A stretch of DNA of 64,000 nucleotides from contig JAOTOM010003674.1 of the NCBI GenBank assembly GCA_034440615.1, forward strand, positions 111,903 through 175,902. The letters run 5' to 3'. This stretch comes from Ashinkailepas kermadecensis (Eukaryota; Arthropoda; Thecostraca; Neolepadidae). Each line of letters begins with the position of its first letter. Position 1 is the stretch's first letter. The translations under genes and the position numbers were made by a program. The notes under the pieces are model-generated. The model did not search any database. It saw only the letters and a list, made by a program, of their open reading frames with translations, and had not been told where the DNA came from. Below, piece after piece: positions 45,691 through 57,103 of this stretch.

Positions 45691-46013
45691 CATAACGTCC
45701 AGAGGTCATAACGTCCAAAGCTCACAACGTCCAAGGATCATAACGTCCAAAATGCGAAATAAAGTCCAAAAAAGTCCAAAATGTCGGATAAGGTGCGTTC
45801 ATAACGTCCAGAGTTAATAACGTCCAAGGATAACAACGTCCAAAACGGGCTTCAGAGGGAGCGTTCATAACGTCCAGGGTTCATAAAGTCCAGAGCTCAT
45901 AACGTCCAATAACGTCCAAAAATAGTTCCTCAGTTGTCCACTAGAGGAGCCAGCGAAGCCCTGACGGTGAAATCGTGCGGCTGTGTCTCCGTTTTCTGTC
46001 AACAGGTGGCAGT
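45676..46013. repeat. Left inverted repeat with 'cataacgtcca' tandem motif
   Basis: About 338 bp in which 'cataacgtccagag' or 'cataacgtccaaag' recurs some 13 times, with an inner unique part ('gttcctcagttgtccact', 'aaatcgtgcggctgtgtctc'). The whole block is inverted at 56690-57011 with modest divergence. The outer flank 'gggggagcatt' weakly resembles the inverted right flank. Confidence 0.85.
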
Positions 46014-46236
46014 GGCAAACGTGGCGTTCCGTCCACCTCTTCCCCTGCTGAAGCCTGCCTTCTCCATCGCACACCTCGGTGCGTCCGATTTGGCATGCGT
46101 GTTATATATCGCTGATAACCCACACCCCACCAATAAGCGCACCGGGGAAGTGTCAGTCGCCGACCGGCTAGCCGCAAAAAGGCCGCGGACTGGCCGACCG
46201 GCCGACCGGACGGGTCCATGCAGAGGACCGGCCGCG

Positions 46237-46450
46237 TAGCCATTGTTACCAGGTTGATATGATGAGCAAATTTGAGCAGCCTTTTCCTCAGCCTAACCTC
46301 AATATTGTTCACGAAGATTATAAATAGAAGAGTATCTGGAACGGAGCCCTGTGGCACACCAATCATAATTATTCCATTCAGATTCATATCCATTGCATAC
46401 TACCTTTTGTTTCCTTCCCCTTAACAATGTTTCAATCCAGTCAAGAACTT
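46237..46450 (-). pseudogene. CR1 reverse transcriptase fragment
   Basis: The - strand frame contains 'IGVPQGSVPDTLLFIIFVNN' and 'LLKFAHHINL', that is motif B and a decayed catalytic motif C (F-A-D-D changed to F-A-H-H). A short dead fragment inside the 11-kb inverted-repeat locus. Confidence 0.75.
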
Positions 46451-47132
46451 CTCCATATGCCCCGTGCTGCTGATGAATGAAGTAGGAGACTCTGTTTGGA
46501 AACCTGCATGTATAGTTCTATGGGATTGAAAAGCGATGAAAACCATGATGACAAATATTTTAACCACTAGGAACTGCATAATTAGATAAACACGGAGATT
46601 TATTAATATATTTCAGGGACCGATCCGCTAGATGCCGATTGGCTATGTATTTCATGAAGTCATGTCTGCGTTCCGACTGTGACGGCTAGGCATAGCCGGA
46701 AATAACGAGTGGTTTAATAGGCACGAAACGCGGATATTTATGGCATTGCATTGAGAAAGACTATGTGAGATGATTGCCTGAGTGGCTGTTGGTGAATCCA
46801 TTGGTGGATATATTGGACTGATAACTATGGTGGATTCCTGACCTCGAACCAACCGCAATGACACATAACTGTAAACCGGAGGCGGAGGTCTCGGGATCTG
46901 CATGTCAATATCGCTGCCAGAGGAATCGAGGATCGGCGGGGAAGGCAGAGGGATCACGACGGAACGTTCTTATCACAACCAACCTGAATTGAAATCACAA
47001 CTGGAACGAAGAGAGAAATAGTGTTTTGCACCAGTATATCACAATACGTCCATGTGAAATCCAATCTAGCTCTTCTTGAGTGTGCTCTTCAAATCAAACC
47101 GAATGAAATTGGCCAAGACCGCCATATGGAAT
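46451..47132. other. Non-coding stretch
   Basis: No supported gene between the CR1 fragment and the first long-TIR transposon. Confidence 0.45.
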
Positions 47133-47488
47133 GGGCAATTCCACGACAAATCGACAATTGAAAGGGCCAAAATAACACTCAATATTATATATTTTGATGA
47201 AAATATTTGTGTGGGGTTATCTGATGCGCCGAATCCAGCTGTGCCATTTTTAGAAAGATCAGGTCAACGGTCAAGGAGTTATAGCCTCGGGCATTTTTTA
47301 GATGTCACCCAACAAGGGTGTCTTTTTAGGACTATAATTCAATGAAGAACAATCTGAATTGTGCAAAAGTATATATCGGTGAACTCACAATGACCCACTG
47401 TATCTTTTGGCTATTTCAAAATTATCGTTTACTGGATATTTGAAATCGTGACATCGTGACCTTAGGACAGGTGACCTATTTTACAAAA

Positions 47489-47650
47489 AGGGGACGAGTA
47501 ATCTAGGGGTAAGTTGCCCGTCTCACAATCGAAAGATTGTGGGTTCGAGTCTCATCTGTCGCTGCTCTTCGCCCGCGACCAATCGGCGTGAGAGATTGGC
47601 GACGTTACATGACTCAACGGTCGACGTGTCGTAAAACCAACAACCACCAC
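47489..47650 (+). mobile_element. tRNA-derived SINE inside the transposon end
   Basis: It starts 'ggggacgagtaatctagggg', has a perfect anticodon-like hairpin ('cacaatc' with 'gattgtg') and a B-box 'gggttcgagtc' at 47541-47551, and ends 'gtaaaaccaacaaccaccac'. Related copies of the host element lack it (around 50200-50230 and 51620-51640 the flanks are joined). The acceptor stem does not pair, so it is not a working tRNA. Confidence 0.65.
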
Positions 47651-48298
47651 CTTCCGGGACAGTCACAATGCGATTTAAAGAAGTGCATAAATAAAGTTCG
47701 ATAGAATCTTTCGAAGCAAAAAAGTAAAAAATAGGGTTTTGCTCTTAAAACTCTACATATCCGTTTAAAATTAGGCATGCATGATTGTTTTCGCGCTAGT
47801 TTATCGTGACCTATATGAATATGTATTTAGAACGGTATATTGCTGAAATACAATGCTTTTGGCGTTCGAGACACGTGATGGGATGATAATGTTAGTCATC
47901 TGATCTTGAATGTTGTGTTGCACAAGTGTTCTAACTCGTGAGGTCAAGGGTCAAACAAAATGGCAGAAATGTCTCCAAATTGTGGTAGTAGATGATTTCT
48001 GAGTTATACCTTACCATGAATTACAAGGAGAGAGAAGCATCCACAATATAGCAATCACATTCCGATAACCGAGAAACCATTTGCACAACCATTTATTACA
48101 TCGCGAAAATAAAAATATACGAACGTAGTGAAATATCAGGGAGGGCACAAACAAGGGGTGGCACCGTGTTTGGGTGCCCAGTGCTCACTGCTCACTCTCG
48201 CTGAACATGCTGCCTGTGAAGCGAGGAAATTTCTGATGGTGTCGGACGCAGTCAAGGTGAAAGTATAGCTATTTTATGAGTCTGATCAGATCAGCCGA

Positions 48299-49632
48299 AT
48301 GTGTCTCGGCAAGACCGACCGTGTCACGGTGCGACAGGTTGATGGAACCAAAAGTAGAGTTCAGAAAAGGTTTGCTTTGGAAAATTTGTGTGAGATATAT
48401 GATATATACAAGCAAAACTCTGAAAACCCTCGCACCGGCTTCTTAACCTTTGATGCCCTTCATCCGAAGCATTGCGTCTTGGCAGGCAGCAGTGGGACGC
48501 ACTCGGTGTGCATGTGCACTTATCATCAAAACCCAAAACTGCTCATATCCGCTCTCGGCCTTCCCGGTCTCAAATACCGTAACCTCCTCGATCACGCTGT
48601 ATTTCGCATGTGTGTGTATGTGACACATTGAAAACCGTGATTGCATGATGCACAACTGAGGACTGCCCTGGTGAAGACGGGGTAATGAACTTTCTAAGGA
48701 CTCGCGGACAAATCAGGAGAAGAGAGTGAAGGTGATTTAGCCCCAGATGATGACTTGGATAATTATATTAGGTACAAACAGTGGATGAGCACGCATCGCT
48801 GTACACTCGCAGAAATAGTTTAGACCAAAGAGGGAAGCATGCGATATTTCAGCCCGCAAACCGTGAAGCTGATCAAACACCACTTTGTGGCTGACAAACA
48901 AGGCCAGCACTTCACCTACGCAAAGGCTATTGCCAAGGAGGGTGAAGTGATTGCCTAGTACGATTTCGCCGACAATTATTAATTTGTGGTGCAGGATGTA
49001 GCTCAAGGCTTCCACTGGGATTCGTCCCTGTGTACGGGGCACCCGTTTGTAGTGTACTGGCGTGAGGACGAGGTACTGTGCCATCAGAGCTACTGCTGTA
49101 TCTCTGACGGCACAAAGCACAACACTGACATGGTGCATGCGTTCCTGCAACGGCTTATCCCAGAAATTCGGACCGCAGTACCTGACCTCCAAAAATATGT
49201 ATTTCACAGACGGCAGTATAAGAATAAACATGACTTCGTTAATGTGTGTCACCATCAGGCAGATTTTGGGGTACCCTGTGAGTGGCTTTTTTGTCACATA
49301 TCATGGCATGGACGCTTGCGACGGCATCAGGGGCACAGCCAAAGCGTGCCGCGACTCAAGAGAGCCTCAAGCGCTCGCTTAACAACCAGATACTGACGGC
49401 GGAGGACATGTTTGAGTATGTGTCGCACAAGCTAGCCAGCTGCATCAAATTCATATTTGTATCAAAGCAGGAGGCAATGGACGTCACGACCCACCTCACC
49501 GAGCGCTTCCCGAAAGCCATCACGGTGAAAGGAACACATGGGTACCACAAGTTCGCACCATTGACCCACAGCACCGTAATAGTTTATGAACTGCCTACCG
49601 ATGCGGGGCGTGTGTTAATGGAAGTTGGGTGA
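48299..49632 (+). pseudogene. DDE-like transposase of unplaced family (copy 1)
   Basis: Pieces in order: 'NPRTGFLTFDALHPKHCVLA' (48299-48631); a middle part with 'YDFADNY' (near 48960-48980, with in-frame stops on both sides of this motif); 'QDVAQGFHWDSSLCTGHPFV' and 'ISDGTKHNTDMVHAFL' (48986-49160); 'MYFTDGS' with 'QYKNKHDFVNVCHH' (49195-49255); 'CDGIRGTAKACRD' and 'VTVKGTHGYHKF' (49290-49560). The Asp-x-x-(E/D)-Asn-Tyr block and the later (S/T)-Asp-Gly-x-x-x-Gln-Tyr-Lys block look like the first two acidic sites of an RNase-H-fold transposase. I know this architecture as a repetitive uncharacterised protein in many invertebrate genomes. Stops and frameshifts inactivate it. Confidence 0.65.
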
Positions 49633-50541
49633 AGTGAGACGTGTTGGTGTGCGCGCTGATACAGATTGTGTTGATTAATATTATCGCAGTGACAGATCGT
49701 CAGTCTGAACTGGGATTCTGACAAGGTATGGGATGATCTGCACATCTGTAGATCATTGCATTGCATTGCATTATAATGCTGTACTGTAACAAATTATGGT
49801 ATTGCATTGCATTGTGTAATTCTGTTACTTTATTTTATTACACCGATGTAGACGGCTCATGATCCAATGCGATTCAGTTTAGGCTCAGCATGTGTCAATG
49901 GATGCGTCCGCGCCAAATTTGTTCTCAAGCAGTTCAAGATGAATGGGATTACTCATCGTGATGGAATACTTGCACGTGATGGGATACGTGCCACGAACAT
50001 CAAAAGGCTTGTATTTCAGTAATATACTGTTCTAAACCAATAATAAAACAGGCCACGATAAACTAGCGCAGAAACAACCATGCATGCCTAATTTTGAACG
50101 GATATTTATATTTTTAGGGGCAAAACCCTATTTTTATTTATTTTTGCTTCGAAAGATAATATATCGGACTACATTTCTGCGCTTTTTCAAATCGCATTGT
50201 GACTGTCCCGATAGTTAAAGTAGGTCACGTTACGTTAGGTCACGATATCACGATTTGAAATGTCCCGTAAACGAAAATTCCGAAAGAGCCAAAAGATGCA
50301 GTGGATTATTGTGAGTTCAACGATATATACTTTTGCACAATTCGGATTGTTCTTCATTGTACTGAGGACCTCAAAAGACACCCTTGTTTGGTGACATCTC
50401 AGAAATGCCCGAGGCTATAACTCCTTGACCGTTGACCTGTCAAGGAGTTATAGCTGGATTCGACGCATCAGATAACCCCATACAAATATTTTCATCCAAA
50501 TATATAATATTGGGTGTTGTCGAGTTGTTGTGGAATGGGCC

Positions 50542-51299
50542 TAAAGAGAAAATGCAGACAATCTGATGTCCACTGCATATGGCTGCAGATCCGGGGTGGG
50601 TTGTGATGGTTCAGACCCCCTGGTTGGTGACTGCTAATGCTAATTTCTCATTTACACTTATCAATCTGAAAATTTTCTGACCAGAACACCTTTAGTACTT
50701 ATGCACTGTATGAGAGAGCACTTATGATTGAAAGTGTGAGCACGAGACTTGTGCAATATCAACAGCAATAACACAAGAAATCGTACAAACATATTTCACC
50801 ACTATTGCAAGCCATTCCCACTTGCAACACCAAAACCAGTGCTGTTCAGAAAGAGCGGGCAATGTTATGAGAAACTAGCCTCATTCACCTATAATGGATG
50901 GTATGTTTCAGTAGTTTTCTGTACAAGGATGGACATGGTAAGATTTACAGATATGTGATAATTAACTTGGTCCACTGCGCTATTCCATTTCATTCCTGGG
51001 GAACCCATGCATCGCATGTACGGTGCGCAAGATTCATTGCAGCCCAAAACACCCATCTTCGAGTGTGCACTAATGTCAATGTTTCCCATATTTCTCCCGT
51101 GCTAACGAAAGCATATACTTTGCCTAGTCTTACCCTGATTCCTTATGATGCTGATTCAGTCCCACTCCCTTCTTCATGCTTTTCAATCTCAATTGCTATT
51201 AGGAGTAGCTCCACGAAACTTGGTGGCTGTTCACAGCTTTCATGTACATTTGGTGTCATAATGTCAACTTTTTGTCTCGACATGGCTGAATCTACAGCA
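50542..51299. other. Spacer between the opposite-facing transposon copies
   Basis: No gene recognised. This is the axis around which the two copies face each other. Confidence 0.45.
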
Positions 51300-51972
51300 G
51301 GCCCATCCACAACAAATCGACAAGAGCATAACACCCAATATTTTATATTTTGATTAAAATAATTGTGTTGGGTTATCTGATGCACTGAATCCAGCTATGC
51401 CGTTTTTAGAAAGATCAGGTCAATGGTCAAGGAGCTATAGCCTCTGGCATTTCTGAGATGCCACCTAACAATGGTGTATTTTGAGGTCCTTAACACAATG
51501 AAGAACAAACCGAATTATGCAAAAGCATATATCGGTGAACTCACAACATTCCACTGCATACTTTGGTTTTTGCTGAATTTTCGCTTACGGGTTCTTTGAA
51601 ATCGTGACATCGTGACTTAAATGACCTAATTTAACCTTCGGGACAGTCACATTGCGATTTGAAAAAGTGCAGAAATAAAGTTCGATATTTTATCTTTCGG
51701 AGTAAAACATAAAAATAGTGTTTTGTCCCTAAAACTCTACATATCCGTTCTAAATTAGACATGCATGGTTGTTTTTGTGCTAGTTTATCGTGGCCTGTTA
51801 TGATGTGTTTAGAACGGCATGTTACTGAAATACAAGCCTTTTGACGTTCGAGGCACGTGAGGGAATGATAATGTTAGTCATCTGATAGAGTGTTATGTTG
51901 CACAAGTGTTCTAACTCGTTGTGAGGTCAAGGGCTAAACAGAAATGGCAGAAATGCCTACGAATTGTAGTAG
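51300..51972. repeat. Stray transposon end (terminal repeat fragment)
   Basis: Starts 'ggcccatccacaacaaatcg' and follows the left terminal region of copy 1 for about 670 bp ('gggttatctgatgcactgaa', 'aaactctacatatccgttc', 'tggcagaaatgcc'). It then stops at another terminal sequence beginning at 51973. It is an end without a body, lying directly beside copy 2. Confidence 0.7.
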
Positions 51973-52956
51973 GTGGCCCATTCCACGACAAATTGACAAG
52001 TGAAGGGGCCAAAATAACAGCCTACACTTCATATTCCAAGGAAAATACTCATATAGAGTAAGTTTGTCACTATATTCCAGCTGCTATGCAATTTTGAGAA
52101 AGATCCGAGCAACGGTTAAGGAGTTATAGCCTCGGACATATTTGAGTGGTCACCGAACTCTTTGGAGGCCTGGAACTCAATGAAGAGTAGCACGAATTGC
52201 ACAAAGCTACATATCGCTGAACTCGTCATGATCCACTGCATCTTGTGTCAGTTTCGAAATTTCTGTTCACGCGTTTTTTTAAACCGTGAACTTGTGACCT
52301 AAGATAACGTGACCTAGTTTGACCTTCGAGAGTGTCACAATGCTATTCTGGAAATGCAGAAGCGACGAAGGGTGATTTGTGAAATCCTAGATCGTCACTT
52401 GTAGGAAGAACAGAAACATCAATTTTTCACCTGATACAATATATTTCTGCACCAATGCCAGCATATCAAAAATGTACGATCATATTTCACCGACAACACT
52501 GAATGGATTATAACTCCGCCAACCACTGTAATATCAACTTTCTGGTGTTTCAAACCCCACATTCTGGAACCGAAAAGATGAACGTCATTGACTGAGTAAG
52601 TGTAGTCATCGTGAACTGTTTGAGAACAAATTTGGTGCGGACGCATTCATTGAGACATGTTGAGTTTGAAATGAATCGAATTGGAACGTGAGCTGTCTAC
52701 ATCAGCGTAATAAAATTGAAGTAGCATAATTACACAATGCGATGCAATACAATTAGGTGTTGCAGTACAGTATTATAATGTAATGCAATGTGATGATCTA
52801 CAGATCTGCAGATCATCCCATACCTTGTCAGAATCCCAATGCAGACTGATGATCTGTCACTGCGATAATAACAATACAAAATATGTATCAGAGCGCACAC
52901 TAACTCGTCTCATTTCACCCAGCTACCATTAACACACGCGCCGCATCGGTAGACAG

Positions 52957-54262
52957 TTAATGAACTATTTCGGTTCTGTGGGTCACTGGTGCGAACTTGT
53001 GGTACCCCTGTGTTCCCTTCGCCGTGACGGCTTTCGAGAAGCGCTCGATGAGGTGGGTCGTGGCGTTCATTGCCTCCTGCTTTGATACAACTATGAACTT
53101 GATGCCGTTGACAAGCTTGTGCGACAGATATTCAAACATGTCCTCCTTCGTCAGTACCTGGTTGCTAAGCGGGCGCTTGAGGCTCTCTTGAGCGGCGACA
53201 CGCTTGGCTGTGTCCCCGATACCGTCGTAAACGCTCTTGCCATGAGATGCGACAAAAAATGCCACTCACAGGGTACCCCAAAATCTGTCTGACGGTAACA
53301 CATATTGATGCAGTTATGCTGATTCGTATACTGTGCAGCACTGCCGTATCTGAAATAAATATCCTTGGAGATCAGGTACTGCGGTCCGAATTTCTGGGAT
53401 AAGCCATTGCAGGAACGCATGCACCATGTCGGTGTTGTGCTTTGTGCCGTCAGAGATACAGCAGTAGCTCTGATGGCACAGTACCTCGTCCTCACGCCAG
53501 TACACTACAAACTGGTGCCCCGTACACAGGGACGAATCCCAGTAGAAGCCTTGAGCTACATCCTGCACCACAAATGAATAATTTTCAGCGAAATCGCACT
53601 GGACAATCGCTTCGCCCTCCTTGCCAGTAGCCTTTGCGTAGGTGAAGTACTGACCTTGTTTGTTAGCCACAAAGTGGTGTCTGGTCAGCTTAACGGCTTG
53701 CTGGCTCAAATATCTCATGCTTTCCTCTTTGGTCTACACTATTTCTACGAGTGCACATTGATGCATGCTCATCCACTGTCTGTACCTAATCTCATTATCC
53801 ATGTCATCATCTGGGGCTGAATCACTTTCTCTCTCTTCTCCTGATTTGTCCGTGAGGATAATCCTTAGAAAGTTCATCACCCCGTCTTCACCAGGGCAGT
53901 CCTCACAGTTGTGCATCATACAATCACGGTTTTCCTTGCCACATACAGCGTGATTGAGGAGGTCACGGCCTTTGAGACCGGGAAGGCCGAGAGCGGATAT
54001 GAACAGTTTCGGGTTTTGCTGATAAGTGCACACCCACACCGAGTGCGTCCCACTGCTGCCTGCCAAGACGCAATGCTTCGGACGAAGGGCGGCAAAGGTT
54101 AAGAAGCCGGTGCGAGGGTTTTCAGGGTTCTCCTTGCATAGATCATATATCTCGCACAAGTTTCCCAAAACAAGCCTTTTCGGAACTCTACTTTTGGTTC
54201 CATCAGCCTGTCACACCGTGACACAGTCGGTCTTGCCGAGACACATGCGGCTGATCTGGTCA
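52957..54262 (-). pseudogene. DDE-like transposase of unplaced family (copy 2)
   Basis: Better preserved than copy 1. One frame (53734-54168) carries 'PRTGFLTFAALRPKHCVLAG' and 'HNCEDCPGEDGVMNFLR', a second (53314-53718) 'VQCDFAENYSFVVQDVAQGF' and 'CHQSYCCISDGTKHNTDMVH', a third (53151-53495) 'SAAQYTNQHNCINMCYRQ', and a fourth (52957-53265) 'VASHGKSVYDGIGDTAKR' and 'VTAKGTQGYHKF'. The Asp expected before Gly-Ser in the second acidic motif is Tyr here ('FRYGSAAQY'), whereas copy 1 keeps it. Frameshifts near 53740 and 53340-53250 break the frame. Together the two copies show the full domain order of a protein of roughly 450-550 residues. Confidence 0.65.
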
Positions 54263-55089
54263 GACTCATAAAATAGCTTTGCTTTCACCTTGTCTGCGTC
54301 AGACACCCTCAGAAATTGCCTTGCTTCACAGGCAGCACGGTCAGCCAGAGTGGGCAGTGAGCACTGGGCACCCAAACACGGCGCCACCTGATGTTTGTGC
54401 CCTTCCTGATATTTCACTACATTCGCAGATATTTTAACTTTTGAGATGCAATAAATGGTTGAGCGAAAGGTTTCTCGGTGATCATAATGTGGTTGCTGTG
54501 TTGTGGATGCTTCTCTCTCCTTGTAATTCATCGCAAGGTAGGACTTATAAATCGTCTACTACCACAATTTGTAGAAATTTTATCATATCTGTTTAACCTT
54601 TGACATCACGTGTTCGAATACTCCTGCAACACAACACTCAGGCTCAGATTACCAACGTTTTCATCCCAGCACGTGCCTTGATCGTGAACAGGCTTATATT
54701 TCAGTGATGTACCGTTTTAGAGACATATTAAAATAGGAAATGGTACACTAGATAAAAAATATCCATACATGCCTAATTTAAAGCGGATATGTAGAGTTTT
54801 AGGGGCAAAACTGTGTTTATTAAATACTTGCTTCGAAACATGAAATATCGAACTTCAGTGTTGCACTTTTTTTAAGATCGCATTGTGATTGTTCCGAAAG
54901 TTAAAGTAGGTCGTGTGCCCTTAGGTCACGATGTCACGTTTCAAATAGCCCGTAAAGGAAAATTCCGAAAGAGCCAAAAGATGCAGTGGATTATTGTGAG
55001 TTCACCTATACATACGTTTGCATAATTCGGATCGTTCTTTATTGAGTTGAACACCTTAAAAGACACCCTTGTTAGGTGACCTATCACAT

Positions 55090-55430
55090 AAAAAAACAAC
55101 AATTGAATCCGAATTCTTGCTGGGGTGGCTTTATGAACCAGGGTTCTATTGCTAAGCAGAGCTTGTTGCGTGAACCCCGGCCCCACCACCCGATCCATGA
55201 ACTCCAGTTCAACGGCAGAATTTAGACCGAAAGTTTAACGTGCCGTCAATGCACAGACACGGCCGCCCGGTACCTCGTCCCCGGCCTTATCGGGCCAGCT
55301 GCCAACTGACCATCCCAGCCGGGGGCTAAATGCGAGCGCGTGAAGCGACTCGGACCCTGCGTTGCCAGGACAGGGGAGACCAGTGCAGGCCAGCGCTCTA
55401 ACCAACTGAGCTACCGGGGCGGCAAATGCC
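55090..55430 (-). mobile_element. tRNA-derived SINE, copy 2
   Basis: The - strand starts with a tRNA-like head, 'gccgccccggtagctcagtt', containing a consensus A-box, then a B-box-like 'gggtccgagtcgc', then a unique body and an A/T-rich tail. It interrupts the right terminal repeat of the DNA transposon: the host sequence on both sides ('gacacccttgttaggtgac' and 'ctccttgaccattgatctg') is contiguous in the other copies. It is homologous to 40215-40524. Confidence 0.75.
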
Positions 55431-55586
55431 TCAGTCTGTAACTCCTTGACCATTGATCTGTTCTTTCTAGGAATGGCACAGCTGGATTCGGTGCATCAGA
55501 TAACCCCACACAATTATTTTCATCAAAATATAAATTATTGGGTGTATTTTGGCCCTTTCATTTTTCGATTTGGCGTTGAATGGGCT

Positions 55587-56689
55587 AGCAGGTTTCTTGA
55601 AGACACCTCGCAATATTTTTTTCCACTTCGCGGACAGGGCAGGAGCGGTTCCAGAACAAACAAATAAGGGATGTCATGTTCTTAAAATGAGTATAAAATT
55701 ACCTCACATAACCGTCAAGCTTGCATGAATGCATTTCATGCAATCGGCATTTTTTCCGTTAAATGACGGAAATACGACATAACGACGAGAGGTCGACAAA
55801 GATGCACGGCTGTTCCTTGCAAATTCGATCAGATAAAAGGCATCTTTTGCACCATATGTGTCCCACCCTGCAGCCTGGATCCGCGCTTTGCAATAATGCT
55901 CCACCAGAGTGAACAAGAACCATTTCAAGCAGTTTCTAGTCGTGTATTCACCATATCCGGCCGAAATGAATCCAGTTTTGCTTTCCCTATTTGGGCGTAA
56001 CTCCTGTATTTTCATGTTCCTTGCAACGCACATAACAAGTTATGTGTATTTTATCCTAAGCCGTGAGATTATCTATTGTGAATAACGCGAGGAAAATAAG
56101 AATGCGCGATCAATGGATTTCCTAGCTTTTATGCCTGAATAATATATCCCTGGATTCGAATGCAAGGTATCGCCCATTCCATTCTGTTGTGTGTTCACTA
56201 AACTGAACTGTATGCATTCAAACTTATGCCCCACCGCTTGTTACGATGCCCGGCCCGGCGCGTCGGTGAACCGCACCCCTCATGGTCAAAGTCCAGTGTT
56301 CCGGCATTGGGGGACCGTCCAGATAGCTGATAACTGATAAGCAGCGACGTCCCGATACATTCCCCAGCGTCCCACGGCAGTCTTTACCCCCGCTCCCCAG
56401 AGTAAGGTGGCGCCGGTCCGACCGGAAAAGACCCTCCCCACCCCTTTGGAACGAATTTTCCAGCCAAAGGCGCTCTGTTCGGAGGAAAAGGTGCCCCCTC
56501 AGTATTCTCATGCGCAGCCCCTGCACCCGCCCAACGAATTTTCCCACCGAAGGCGACCCTCTGAGGAAATGTATTCGTCCCCTGGAGGAACTGGAGAAGA
56601 TTTCAAAATCCACACCTGAAGAAACCACCAGATCACATTTGGCAGCACATTTGCGAGGTACCATGCGACAATAACTGCACACTCCTGCC
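55587..56689. other. Right inner part of the 11-kb locus
   Basis: No host gene recognised. It contains the inverted relative of the 1420-1660 repeat at about 56390-56620. The 179-codon - strand frame (56224-56763) overlaps that repeat and the inverted repeat and shows no domain. Confidence 0.4.
56390..56620 (-). repeat. Dispersed repeat shared with 1420-1660
   Basis: Inverted similarity to 1420-1660 includes 'accctctgaggaaatg' and two 'acgaattttcc' motifs. Unknown family. Confidence 0.4.
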
Positions 56690-57011
56690 ACCTGTTGACA
56701 GCAAGCGGAGACGCAGCCGCACGATTTCACCACCAGGGTTCCGCTGGCTCCTCTAGCGGACAACTGAGGAACTATTTTTGGACTTTCTTGGACGTTATGA
56801 ACCCTGGACGTTATGAACGCTCCCTCTGAAGCCAGTTTTGGACGTTGTGATCCTTGGACGTTATGAACTCTGGACGTTATGAACCCACCCTATCCGAGAC
56901 ATTTTGAACCTTTTGGACTTTATTTCGCATTTTGGACGTTATGATCCTTGGACGTTGTGAGCTTTGGACGTTATGAACTCTGGACGTTATGAACTCTGGA
57001 TGTTATGATAT
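56690..57011. repeat. Right inverted repeat with 'tggacgttatgaac' tandem motif
   Basis: Inverted counterpart of 45676-46013: 'ctggacgttatgaa' recurs about a dozen times and the inner part 'aaatcgtgcggctg' is present in inverted form. It closes an 11.3-kb region. Confidence 0.85.
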
Positions 57012-57103
57012 AGCCCCGTCCTGACTGGCCTTCTGGTGCTAGTCTCTGCTATGTCTACGTATCGGGTCTTCACGATCCCAAACCCCCCGGGGGGTTCTAG
57101 GTT

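Larger units (their letters stand above)
47133..50541 (+). mobile_element. Long-TIR DNA transposon, copy 1 (3.4 kb)
   Basis: Left end 'gggcaattccacgacaaatc' and right end (inverted) 'ggcccattccacaacaactc' pair. The similarity between the ends continues for roughly 650-750 bp, including 'ggttatctgatgc', 'aggtcaacggtcaaggagtt' and 'aaactctacatatccg'. So it has unusually long terminal inverted repeats. The single protein region is the transposase-like pseudogene at 48299-49632. A tRNA-derived SINE (47489-47650) sits in the left repeat. The target duplication is unclear. Confidence 0.75.
51973..55586 (-). mobile_element. Long-TIR DNA transposon, copy 2 (3.6 kb with a SINE)
   Basis: Ends are 'ggcccattccacgacaaatt' (left) and, inverted at the right, 'agcccattcaacgccaaatc'. 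The body matches copy 1 in inverse orientation, including the transposase region (52957-54262) and the attgc-rich patch (52740-52810, matching 49740-49810). A ~340-bp SINE (55090-55430) interrupts the right end. The left terminal 600 bp is much more diverged from copy 1 than the rest, which suggests a chimeric or subfamily end. Confidence 0.7.

Noticed and set aside
47489..47560. Functional tRNA gene
   Set aside because: The acceptor stem does not pair. A long non-tRNA tail follows and the insertion interrupts a transposon end.
55390..55430. Functional tRNA gene on the - strand
   Set aside because: The A-box is good, but no complete cloverleaf follows and the sequence continues into a SINE body also found at 40215-40524.
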